From Phialophora verrucosa (lineage: Eukaryota; Ascomycota; Eurotiomycetes; Chaetothyriales; Herpotrichiellaceae): DNA of 64,000 bases. The position numbers and the translations under genes were made by a program. The notes below the pieces were generated by a model. That model was not told the origin of the DNA. It was given only the letters and a program-made list of their open reading frames with translations, and searched no databases. Within the stretch, counting starts at the first letter, position 1. The number at the start of each line of letters is the position of its first letter. Location: the NCBI GenBank assembly GCA_002099365.1, contig MSED01000010.1:1-64000 (forward strand), given 5' to 3'. Shown one piece after another: positions 27,701 through 38,149 of this stretch.

Positions 27701-28698
27701 CTTCTATTAAAGTATAGTAAGTTATCGCTTCTATTTAAGTTCTAAAGTATCTCTGTTATAGATATTACTATAGGAGGAGTATATACTAGCGGCGTTAAGA
27801 TTTCTAGCGTTAATAATCCCTATATAATATCGCTCGCCGCGATAGATAATATTACCTTTCCTTTTTCATTTAAGGCTCTAAATAAAGCTATCTTTAGCTC
27901 TTTTATTAATTTAATAAAATAAAATAAATATAAATTCTATCTTCTTATATAAAGCGATTTAAACTCTAAATATTTATATATTTTATTATTTTTATATATA
28001 TAAAAGATTACTTCTCTCTATAGTTAATAATTATTACTTTCTTAAGTATTTATAAATAATCTTAGGGTTTTAGAAGATCTTCTCTTTTAGTTTAATTTTA
28101 GTAATTTCCGTTATTATTTATAATTATTCCTTTATATTTAATTATTAAGTTTCTTTTTACTAAATATAGCTAATACTCTAATACTAGCTTCTTACTAAAT
28201 AAGTCTTTAGTCTCGAGTAGCCTACTCTCTTTAAGAGCTTAAGAGATATTAGAGTTAATTATATTTCTCTCTTTAAGCGTCGGTCGTTCTTCTTAAGTTT
28301 TAGTCTTTTAGATAATTATTTAATTATTAATTTTCGCCCTATATAGTAATAGCTAATATATATAGCTAAGACCCTAAAAGAATACTTTAAGCAGCGGTCT
28401 CCTTAAACAGCTAGTATAGTTTATAACCTATACCCGTATAGCGGGATAGACTTATTTAGCTAATAATTTAGACGATTCCCCTATATAGCGGTCCTATATA
28501 TATAGCTAGCTTCTTTAATTTTAGTTAATTAGTTAGTAGATAGGTAAGTAGTTAATCTAGTCGGTCCTCGATTATTTATAGTGTTATATTATTATTTTAT
28601 TATTTAGTTATCTATCCGATCGTCCTATCGCGCGTAAACTTACTCGTATTACTATAGTCTAAATATTCTTAGGCGAATATTCTTATTAAAGGTACTAA
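24786..28698 (-). pseudogene. Truncated second family C internal region (gag/PR only)
   Basis: 3.9 kb co-linear with 20591-24486. Everything equivalent to 13422-20590 (RT through the 3' region) is missing. At the break, the LTR ends CTATTATA, and the same octamer sits in the full copy at 20583-20590, just before the point where homology starts. An 8-bp microhomology deletion between the LTR end and the internal octamer fits. This copy is more RIP-mutated than its partner in many places (for example TATAACTATC at 26519 against TAAGGCTATC at 22321). Confidence 0.85.
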
Positions 28699-28997
28699 TA
28701 AACTAGGGTAAGGCTTTATAGCCTCTAGGTAGAGGGTCGTACAGCGATAAGTATTACTTCTTTATCCTTAGTATACTATATAGTAATAAATAGCTTTATA
28801 AGTAATAGTATTATATATTTTATTACTTATAGTATATATATATATTAAATATATATAACTACTTTACTTATAATATATAGCGGAGGTATATAGCCTTACG
28901 CTAAGGATTTAACTAATTAGATAATATAGTTATCTATCTATATATTATATAGGTACATGTAGTTAATTAGCGCTATAAGTATTACTACCCTATTATA
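28699..28997 (-). repeat. Family C LTR 3 (299 bp; outer right LTR)
   Basis: Begins TAAACTAGGG, ends CTATTATA, and is followed by GTAT (28998-29001), matching the left flank of LTR 1. It is the 5' LTR of the truncated unit. Confidence 0.9.
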
Positions 28998-29001
28998 GTA
29001 T

Positions 29002-29740
29002 TACACTAAATAAAATTAATATATATCTTAAGTATAAAGAAAGTTTAAGCTTTATTTAGCTCTAGAAGTATATAAAGATAATAGAACCCCTTTATTTAAG
29101 TTTTTATACTATTCTTAACTCGATAATATATATAGTTTAAGCGCTATTATTAGCTAGTTTATTTATACTACTAAAGTACTCTTTAATACTAAAGAAGTTA
29201 ACTTTAGCGTTATTAACAAAAAATATAAGTAAAAAGCTAAGAATTTCTATATATCCAGCTATAACTAAGATATATTTAATATAAAAAAAGATAAAGAAGT
29301 TAGTAATAACTATATATTAAGATCTATAGAGGAAGAGATTATACAGGAAGAGTCCTTAACGATTCTTATTAAAGAGGATAATAAAGATCTAATATAGTAA
29401 TTTAAGTAATATACTACCCTCTTCCTAGAGTATAGGTTTAGGAGACGCTAATCTTTCTTTAGAGTATAAGCGAAATACTATAAGAGATAATAGTAAAGTT
29501 TATAATATATAATCTTAGTATAGATCTTAAAGCTAAATTAAATCTTTAATAATATAGTAAAATATAAACCTCTTATAGTTAGTAATATAAATACTTAGTT
29601 AAATTAGGCTATTAATCTAATATAGTAAAAGATTTTTAATAATAAATTAAACTTTAGTATCTTATTATAATAATTATTATTAACTTACTTTATTAAGTAA
29701 AAGATTTAATCCTATAGCCTTATTCCTAATTAAGGTCTAT
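29002..29740 (+). pseudogene. Coding remnant right of the C composite
   Basis: A plus-strand frame is readable from about 29050 to 29400: an LYLALEVYKDN-like start, then an acidic zone with EEEIIQEESLTILIKEDNKD near 29330-29385. Only TAA/TAG interrupt it. It may be the continuation of the frame at 12360-13120, split by the C composite. However, the two reading frames differ by one base across the GTAT site, so this is unproven. The protein is not recognised. Confidence 0.4.
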
Positions 29741-29751
29741 TTAGTATTTTA

Positions 29752-29759
29752 GCTATAGC
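29752..29759. repeat. 8-bp target duplication GCTATAGC (left)
   Basis: Identical to 30165-30172. The octamer is its own reverse complement. Eight-base duplications are the hallmark of hAT transposition. Confidence 0.85.
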
Positions 29760-30164
29760 TAGACTATAGATCGGACAGTTTCGGGTCGGGTTATAGAAGC
29801 TTTTGTCCGGTCTAATAATAGTACTCGGACACTTTTATCCTATCCGAGCCCGAGTCCGATTAGTTCTAAATAAGGTTTCGGACGGGTCGGGTTTTACTAA
29901 GACCGTCCGAAACTTTAAATTTTTACTAAAAATAGTAATAATCTTAGTAATAATTTTAAAAAAAGTAATAAAATATACTAATTATAGTAATTTTTTAAAA
30001 AAAAATTTATTTCGGACTGTACTAGTTGTCCGACAGTATAATCCGACCCCTATAGTATCCGATTTAATAGGGCTCTTAGCATTAAATTAGCTATCCGATA
30101 GGGCTTAAAACCCTATAGGGTTGTACTATCCTATCGGACTACCCGGTGTCTAATCTACAGTCTA
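29760..30164. mobile_element. hAT-type MITE, 405 bp
   Basis: Starts TAGACTATAGATCGGACAG and ends with the inverted counterpart: the reverse complement of the end reads TAGACTGTAGATTAGACAC. 15 of the first 19 bases match, and the mismatches are almost all transitions. Perfect 8-bp duplications GCTATAGC flank it. The interior is GC-richer than its surroundings, with repeated CGGGTCGGG and CCGAGCCCGAGTCCG words, and it is less RIP-mutated. No transposase is encoded. A 95-codon ATG frame at 29803-30090 shows no conserved motif and is probably chance, surviving because this element is less mutated. The last 94 bp recur at 63100-63193. Confidence 0.85.
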
Positions 30165-30172
30165 GCTATAGC
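30165..30172. repeat. 8-bp target duplication GCTATAGC (right)
   Basis: Pairs with 29752-29759. Confidence 0.85.
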
Positions 30173-30225
30173 TTATATTAGAGCTAAATAATTATAAGTT
30201 TAAAGACTAATATTATCTCTTAAAG

Positions 30226-30230
30226 CTAAT
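30226..30230. repeat. Target duplication CTAAT of B copy 1 (left)
   Basis: The right partner is TTAAT at 36414-36418, differing by one C-to-T change. Confidence 0.75.
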
Positions 30231-30586
30231 TATAATAATATAGTACACTAATAAAAAGAGGGTAAGGCGAACACTATATAAAGGTATAGATTACTTAATA
30301 CTAAAAGACTAAACTAGAGAGAGGGAAAGGGTATAAAAGACGCGATACTCGTTACCCTAGATAAATACTTCCCTCCGCTAAGGATTCTAGTATACGCGCA
30401 AGCCGCTAAGGATTTTAGTTATATATAGCTAATTAGCGTTTAGCTATATAATTATACAGCCTTATTTACCTAATTAGGATAAAGCTTAATAGGCGCGCGC
30501 CTTACCGGAAATAGTCGCCGCGGCTAATAGCCTTATCCTTTATCGTATATAGTTATATATATTCGGATTTAGTATAGACTATAATA
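30231..30586 (-). repeat. 3' LTR of B copy 1 (356 bp)
   Basis: Aligns fully with 36058-36413 and with the 360-bp LTRs at 54140 and 59970. Shared landmarks are CTCCGCTAAGGATT, GCTAATTAGCGTTTAGC and CTTACCGGAAATAGTCGCC. Confidence 0.93.
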
Positions 30587-30739
30587 ATACTCTCTCTTCT
30601 AAGAAAGTTTATTCTTAAGCTTTATTATTATTATTATTATAGTTTTCTATTAGTTTATTATTTTTTAGTAATATAGCTAATTTTATAATTTTCTTAAAAG
30701 TCTTAGTTATTAAGAATATCTCTTATAATAATTATAGAC

Positions 30740-33700
30740 CTTATATAGTATATTCTTAAAGTTAAAAGTTAAGTATTATTTAAGATCTTTATCTTAGTCT
30801 AGCTACTATACTTAATATTATAGTTTACCGCGGTACTTTTATATAGCTAAAACTTCCTTAACTTTTTACTTATTCTCTTTATCTACTTTAATTAAGAGTA
30901 GAGGTTTATTAACTTATCCTAAAAAAGAGTCGTCTAAGGCCTTTTTAAGGCGATTAGAGGAAAAAACCGGGTAGACCTTTATTAAAGAGGGTAGGTCTAG
31001 CCTAAAGGAGTTCTTAATTTACTTTAAGATATAGAATAGATTTATTATTTAATACTTTAGTTTTTAGCTAAGGCGGTTAATCTTTTAGTTCTTTATTAAT
31101 ACTTAAATTAAATCGCCTTCTATAAAGTTAACTTCTTAATAATATTTATTAGCTTAATATTTCTATCGTTCCTAGATAAGCTTTATTATATTATATATTA
31201 GTTTCTAGGTATTATATATTCGGCGGGCGAGCTATTAAACTTTATTTCGATTAAGTCGCTCTCGCGTATTTAAGGGTTTCTCTAGAGGTTTTTAATTAAA
31301 GAAGGTTCTTAATTTATATTTATTTTTAATAAAGAAAGAGCTTATACCTATAGAGTCGTAAGGGAATATAGTTTAGATATAGTCTATTATCGATAAGAGG
31401 TTAGCTTAGTTATTCTAGTAGTAATTTATAAAAGGCTATAGTCGCTAATCGAGATACTAATTTATAATTTTAGTTTATTTATTAGTCTATAAATAAAAAG
31501 TAGTTAATAGCTTAAGCTTAATTTCTAAGATATAATAGAACTCTATTTAAAACTTAGATATAAACTATAGGCTATAGTTAAAGATAATTATATCTAGAGG
31601 CTTATAGTTCTAGTAAATAAAGAAGATAAATAACCGCGCTATTTCCTTTATAGTTATTATCTTATAGTAAAGGATAGAGTAAGCTCGCTTCTTTAGGCGA
31701 TCGATTACTATATATACTATATTATATCTATTCTAATCTATAAGAAAGGACTTAAAGTCTATTATAATATACTACTATAGTCGGTTAAGGATAGATAACG
31801 GCTTTAGAGTTCTTAATAGTAGGTCTTAAGGGACTATAATATATTAATAAGTATAGTAATTTTAAATAAATTAAGTAATATCCCTTAAGAGATTTAGTTA
31901 ATAATAGTAAATAAATAATAATTTACTTATTTTATTTTAATTAAGATAAGTTATTAATACTTAATTATATATTTCTATAATTAGCTTAATTTATAATTTA
32001 TCTTTATTTAAGATTACTAGTCTCCTCTTAAACTATAATAATTCTTAAGATAATATCTAGAGATATTAGCTTAGGTAAGCCTTTTCTCTTTCGGTATCTA
32101 ATAAAGGACTCTTATAATTTATTTATAATATCTAGTCGATTAATTTTAAAGGGTTAAGGCCTATAGACGCTAATAAGAGTAGCGGAGTAACCTCTTCACC
32201 TAATCTTTCCGGGTCTAGTAAGGTTTATATCCGGTCTTCTCTAGTTACTTATTACTAGTCTTTCTAATCCTATCCTTATCGAGTTAAGATATTAGTTTAT
32301 TTATTTTATTTTCCTAGATAATATTAGATCTTAAAGTAGTATTAGATAAGAATACCGGCTTAATAAGCTTAGTAAGCGGTTAATAACCTCTTAGTTATAA
32401 AGTATTTTAAGGCTTTATAGTCGATAAGGACTAGAATATTTAGCTCTATACTTTAAAGCTTCGCGCGCTAAGTTTTAAAAGCGTATATAATAATAAATAT
32501 TTCTTTATTATAGATATTATAGTTATATTTCGCTAGAGCTATTATCTTTAAATAATATATAATAAGATATTAATTACCGCTAGTTAAGTCTTACTAAGAG
32601 AGTATACTAGCGATAACTTTATTTAAGACGTTAATCTCTAGTATTATTCTATAATTTAAATAGAAATATTTTAGTATTAAGGCTATTATTAACTAATATT
32701 TTAGCTCTTTAAATATTTATATATAATCTTCGTTAAAGATAAAGAGATAGTCCTTCTTTATAAGCTAAATTAGGGAGTATATAATTTAGCTAAAATTTTA
32801 AATAAAGATATAATAAAAGTTATAGAACTCTAAGAACGCTTATATCTTCTTTATAGTATTAGAGACTTTTTAGATTAATAGTACCGCTATCTTTATAGGA
32901 TCTATATATATACCCTTAGTACTGATAATAAACTTAAGGTATTTAGTTTATTTAACTTAAAACTTACTTTTCTTAATATCGACTTAAAGTCTAGCTTTCT
33001 ATAATCGCGATAGGACCTTCTTTATATATTCTGTATATTCTAACTCGTTCTCGAAGTAAATTAAGATATTATTTAAGTAAACTATAATAAAATTATTTAA
33101 GTAATCGAATAGAATATTATTTATATAGCGCTAGTAGATTATAAAGCTATTTATTAGTCTAAAGAGAACTACCTTATACTTATAGGCCTTATAATAAGTA
33201 TGAAAGATAATTAGTTCCTTAAAATCCGAATATATATAAATATAATAAAAGACTTAGCGAATATTAAGTTTTATAAATACTTAAGCCCTATTAAGTTAAG
33301 CTAAGGTTTTATTAATTAAAGATAATAAATAACGGTTCTTTTTAGTAAGAGCGTTTAGTTTCTGATAGTTAATATAGAATTTTAGTCCTCCTTTAGGTTT
33401 TTCGATAAATAAGGTAAGTAAAGCGAAAGGGGATTAACTAGGCTTAATAAACCTCTTTTAGAGGTTTTCTTTAAGGTATTTTTTTATTAATAAAAGCTTA
33501 TCTATATTTATTTAATATAAGGGGCTATATCTTAAATTATACTTCTCTTTTAGCTATATCCGATAGTTATAGAGGCGAGAGGATAAGAATATATTTAAAG
33601 TCTTCTTTAAGAATATATTATAGAATTTTTAGTACTCTTAAGGGAGTAGCCGCTATATAAGCTATTCTTTAGTCTCTTTTATTTAAGGGTTTATTTAGTC

Positions 33701-35640
33701 TTAAATAAGCCTTTTAATTTTCTAGAGACTTATAGTAAATAATATATTCTTCTTCTTCTTTAGGTTTTAATAAAATCTTACCGCTTTAATTATAGTAATA
33801 TTTATTATAGTTACGCTTTAAGGGGATAGCGATACTTTTATATAGTTATCTTCTATTTTAGTATAGCTATCCTTTAAGGATACTTTTATATTACTACCTT
33901 TATCTATCCCCGCGATATAAGTTAATATTAATTCGCGATATATAACTTTTAGTTAATCCTATAGATCCTATTTATAGATACGGCTAGTTATAGTCTATAG
34001 AATAAATTTAATAAATAAATACTTAACTAAAGGAGGTTTAAAGACTAGATTTAGTCTAGATACTATTTTTAAATATATATACCTCTAGAGGTGCGAATTT
34101 TATCTATTTACTTAGCGTTTATTCTTATAAGCGAATAATTAGTCCTATTTAGTAATATCTTTCTAATACTATTATAAAATTATAATAACTTAAAGGCTTT
34201 AGCGAAATATATAAATCTCTCGAGTAAATATTAACTTATCTTAATAGTCTTAAGACTAAAGTAAATACTAGTTTCGTATATTTAACTATATATTAAAGTA
34301 AATAAACTATTTTCTTTCTAGAATTAGATTATAACTCTTTAAGTTTAGTATAAGTATAAAGAGGTTCTATTATCTTCGTCTATTAACTTCTAAATATAGA
34401 GTTAAGATCTTAATAGTTAGCTTTTTAGGGCGCTTATTATATCCCTTTATAGAGTAAGAGGTCTTTAAATAAATAGTAAAGATATTTAAGAATTAAGTTA
34501 AATCATATATAAACTTAGTATTAATAAAGATAAATCTATTTACTTTAAAGTCGGTTAAGATAAAGATTTAAACTATATATCTATTAAATAATAATTTATA
34601 TAATATAATAAAGTACTTTTCGCCTAATAGTTAACTTAAATCGATAAAAGAAATATTAATATTATACTTCCTTAAGAAGAAGACTTCCTCTAGAGTTATT
34701 CTTTTTCCGGTTCTTCCTTCTAGGCTTCGCTAACCTTAATAGCTTTATTTTCGGCCTTTATAGAGTAATTTTAGAAGAGGTGTCTTAGTTAGTAATAAGT
34801 AAAATATACTTTAGCGCGACTTAAGGTTTACTTAATAGTATTATCGTAGGTTAGTCGGTTTTATAGAGGCTAGCTACCTTCTTAGTTCGATTCCGGAAAT
34901 AGTATAAGTATAGTATATATATTTAGAGTAAGAGTTAATATAGCCTTATCGGTTAGTCTATTTCCTAGTATATAACGAGCCTTATAACGAACCTTCTCTT
35001 TATTAATTAATTATAATTCTTAATTAATTTATTAATAAATATTAGTAATATCTTAATAAGTTTATAGAATATAAAAAATTAATATAATTATTATTTATAA
35101 AGCTAATATTAATTTATTTTATAAGTTAAGATAGAGATTATTTTCTAGTATATTACCTTTATTAGTTAGATATAGAAACTTAGTATAAAAGTTATTAAAT
35201 AATTTTATTACCTTTATATATAGAGCTTAATACTCTTCTCGCGTATTCTTAATTTAGTAAGGGTTAATATAAATTCTTACTAAGAACTTAAGTATATCTA
35301 TAGTATTAATAAATAGATCTTTCTTATTAAGGCTATAATAAGATTATAGATAATATTATATATTTCTAGTAGTATAGCTATATAGATATATTATCTTAAC
35401 TTCTTTAGAGGGGAATTAAAAAGTATTAGCGGAGAACTTACTAAGAACCTTAGATCTCTATAACTTAAAGGTAAGCTCCTTTCCGTTAAAGAGAGACTTA
35501 GAGTTAGAGATACTAATATATTATATTAGGGCTAGTCCTAAGGTCGCGCTTTAGTTATATTTAAGGTAGTTAATAATAACTTATTTTTATATAATTTAAT
35601 AATTAAAATCTATAATTTATTCCTTTTATTCGACGATTTA
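30740..35640 (-). pseudogene. Degraded gag-pol of B copy 1
   Basis: Read on the minus strand from high to low coordinates. Gag lies at about 35640-34820. A CX2CX4HX4C knuckle is at 34806-34765, with the three Cys codons now Tyr and His intact. Reverse transcriptase is at about 33470-33000; its lead-in is FIEKPKGGLKFYINYQKLN, and its active site YLDD has become YLNN at 33068-33079. RNase H is at about 32700-32300. The integrase zinc region lies at about 31990-31720 (FIQNYYTY-like, formerly an FIRNCxxC type), with the core below it. A tail resembling YRLDLPP...HPVF (now FRLDLPSLIKVYPVF, near 30970) runs into a chromodomain-like block at about 30890-30740 (VKEVLAI#KYRGKL#Y). All interruptions are TAA/TAG. 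It is inactive. Confidence 0.88.
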
Positions 35641-36057
35641 GATCTAAGAATCTTAAATAGCGCCTTTCTAGTCTATAATAATATTTCGGCCTTAGTTAAT
35701 TACTTTTAGAAGAGTCTATTTAGGGATAGCTTTAATCTTAACTATAGTCTTATATCTTAATAGTTAATAAAGCTATAAAGTTAATTTAATATCTTTAACT
35801 ATATATAATCTATATTAATCTATATTAGTAAGTCTAGATTTATTATTAAGAATATCGGGTTTAGTATTCTATTTAATAGTCGATAGGATAGTTTAGTTAT
35901 TAGCTTTAGGGTTGTTTAAGTTAGTTAGTTATACTATTATCGACGGGTATAGTTAATAATAGTTTAGTTATTAGCTTTAATTTATTCTAGTTAATTCTTA
36001 TTTAAATAGAATATTATAATTCTTTCTTAAGATAATAATAAAGTAAGTTTAGTTTAA

Positions 36058-36413
36058 TATAATAATATAGTATATTAATAGAAAGAGAGTAGAGTAAATA
36101 CTATATAAAGATATAGATTACTTAATACTAAAAGATTAAACTAGAGAAAGAGAAAGAATATAAAAGACACGATACTTATTACCCTAGATAAATACTTCTC
36201 TCCGCTAAAGATTCCAGTATACGCGTAAGCCGCTAAGGATTTTAGTTATATACAGCTAATTAGCGTTTAGCTATATAATTATATAGCCTTACTTACCTAA
36301 TTAGGATAAAGCTTAGTAGGCGCGCGCCTTACCGGAAATAGTCGCCGCGGCTAACAGCTTTATCCTCTATTATATATAGTTATATATACTCGGATCTAGT
36401 ATAGGCTATAATA
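36058..36413 (-). repeat. 5' LTR of B copy 1 (356 bp)
   Basis: Same length as 30231-30586 and followed by TTAAT (36414-36418). Confidence 0.93.
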
Positions 36414-36418
36414 TTAAT

Positions 36419-36789
36419 TAAGTTATAGTAACTTTATCTAAACTCTTTAGTCTTTAAAGATTAATAATATAAGAATAGCTTCGCTATTATAGACGATCTT
36501 ATTAATATTAATACTTATTATTAAGTATAAGAGGCGCTTAAATAGATAAATAGCGTACCCTATAACGCTTACTATCTCCTTAACCTAATAGGTAAGCTTC
36601 GGGTCTATATAGATAAAGATATAGCTAGTAGCTATAGTTTCGGGCCTAACCTTAATCTATAAAAGATCGCTAAAGTAATAAAGAGGGAGAGGGATAAAGG
36701 TAAAAGGGTAATTATTACTTTAATTATTATAATATATTAACTAATTTAGCTAATATCTATAAAGATATTATCTTTCTTATTAATCTTAG
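36419..36789. other. Unassigned stretch after B copy 1
   Basis: No clear frame or repeat. It contains a purine-rich run near 36683-36710 (AAAGAGGGAGAGGGATAAAGG). It continues the pre-insertion sequence of 30173-30230 across the B element. Confidence 0.4.
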
Positions 36790-37690
36790 ATAGGATAGTA
36801 ATACTTTTAATAATAAAGATCTACTTTAGAAGAAGAGGAAGATTACTAAAGCTACTAATTTAATCTCGCTAAATAATAATAATATCTTTACTATATTTAA
36901 TACTATACTTAAGAATACTAATATTAACTAACTTATTAAATTCTACTTTAAGCTCTAATTTAATAGGATTATAGAGCTCCCGGAAGTAAGATAATAAATA
37001 TATAAGAAGATTTAAGTATATTTAAATAAGTAGCGGCTAATATTAAAAGCGATATAAGTAGCGCGTCGCGCGAAGCGTTCTAAGAAGTATAAGGCTTTAG
37101 TTGCGCGTAGTACTAATAAAGCGAAAGTATAAACTAAAGGAGATAATCTCCTAGCCGCTAATCTTAGCTAAAGGAGGTTTCGGCTATAGATAATTTATTA
37201 TAGAGTTTATTATAGTACTTATAGTAAGATAAATTAATATTCTAACTATTAGAAATTATAGTTTAGTCTAGTTTTATAATTAAATTTATTAGTTAAATTA
37301 AGCTAAAGGATATATAGATTATATAATTTATAATATATATATAGAAGGTAAGTATATATATAAGAGTAATAAAAGGCGAATATTAATAATCCTTTAAGCG
37401 CTCTCTAGAGTTAGTCTATAAAAGTATTACTAATTATATTAAAGGGTTCTTTTCTTAAATATAATATTAAAGATTAAGTATATAATAAACTTAAAGCTAG
37501 TCTTAAAACTAATATTATAGCGATAGGCGCCTTTAATAGTTATTAGTTTAAGGATTATTATAATAACTATTATAATATCTCCTTTCCTAGCCCTTTCTTT
37601 TATCTCTAGCCTCCCCTTAACCCTTTTACTATATATAGAGTTCTCGACCTTAGTACTATTAGCGGTTTTATAATTTTTTTTAGCGAAACT
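36790..37690 (+). pseudogene. Degraded plus-strand coding remnant, not recognised
   Basis: A plus-strand frame reads for roughly 130 codons from about 36797 to 37190 with only TAA/TAG interruptions. It contains a Trp-to-stop-rich stretch before VARRAKRSKKYKALVARSTN (near 37045-37105). Further readable blocks follow to about 37690, ending in a Pro/Ser-rich zone (SFPSPFFYL near 37580). The strongly basic segment suggests a nucleic-acid-binding or nuclear protein, but no family is recognised. It lies upstream of the hAT transposase remnant and could be an N-terminal part or a separate gene. Confidence 0.45.
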
Positions 37691-38149
37691 TATTTTATAA
37701 GTCTATTATAGTTCTTAAATTAACTTATTTCTATATAAATATATAAATCTTTTAATATATAAGTAATTTAATAATTAATATATAAAAATAATTTTAATTA
37801 TATTAAGTTAGTTAAGAGAGATTATAATAATTAAGTATTCTATTAAGATATATAAATTATAATAAAGTTATAGTAATAATAGCTAATACTTATAATTAAA
37901 TAAGCTTACCTCTTCTTTTTTAACTCGATTAAAATATTTTAGCTATTAAGAATTTATTATCTCCTTAAGCCTCTACTATTAAAGCGCGATAAGAGCTTCT
38001 CCTTATAGACTTCTCTAAGTCTCTTCTCTTAAGCTTTTCCTTTATTTTCTTATAACTATAATAATATTTACTATAAGCTTAACGTATCTATTTAAATACC
38101 TTTCTCTTAAATTAAGAGGGTTATCCTTCTAGATTAAAATAATATTAAC
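37691..38149. other. Unassigned AT-rich stretch
   Basis: Dense stops in all frames and no confident frame continuity. It bridges the basic coding remnant and the hAT transposase remnant. Confidence 0.4.

Larger units (their letters stand above)
13121..28997 (-). mobile_element. Three-LTR composite of family C Gypsy elements
   Basis: Three LTRs of 301, 299 and 299 bp lie in the same orientation at 13121, 24487 and 28699. The first pair encloses an 11.1-kb internal region. The second pair encloses 3.9 kb that duplicates 20591-24486. GTAT occurs immediately outside the two outer LTRs (13117-13120 and 28998-29001) but not around the middle one. The whole array therefore behaves as one insertion. 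The coding strand is minus: the lowest LTR is the 3' LTR, with an AGAGAGGGA polypurine tract on the minus strand at 13422-13430. Such tandem arrays arise by LTR-LTR recombination; a later deletion explains the short second unit. Confidence 0.87.
30231..36413 (-). mobile_element. Complete Ty3/Gypsy chromovirus, family B, copy 1
   Basis: 6183 bp with 356-bp LTRs, coding on the minus strand. Termini are TATAATAA...CTATAATA. The polypurine tract lies beside the lower LTR (30587-30605, minus-strand AGAAGAGAGAG), which independently fixes the orientation. The 5-bp duplication is CTAAT/TTAAT. The second copy at 54140-60329 is co-linear. Confidence 0.92.

Noticed and set aside
29803..30090. 95-codon ATG-initiated open frame on the plus strand
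   Set aside because: It lies wholly inside the 405-bp hAT MITE, has no recognisable motif, and its low-complexity Lys/Ile-rich middle comes from an A/T-rich run. It is open because the MITE is less RIP-mutated, not because it is conserved.
30322..30337. TATA-like box GGGTATAAAAG in the family B LTRs, on the plus strand
   Set aside because: It points against the coding direction of the element, and TATA words are created everywhere here by CpA-to-TpA change, so it cannot be taken as a promoter.
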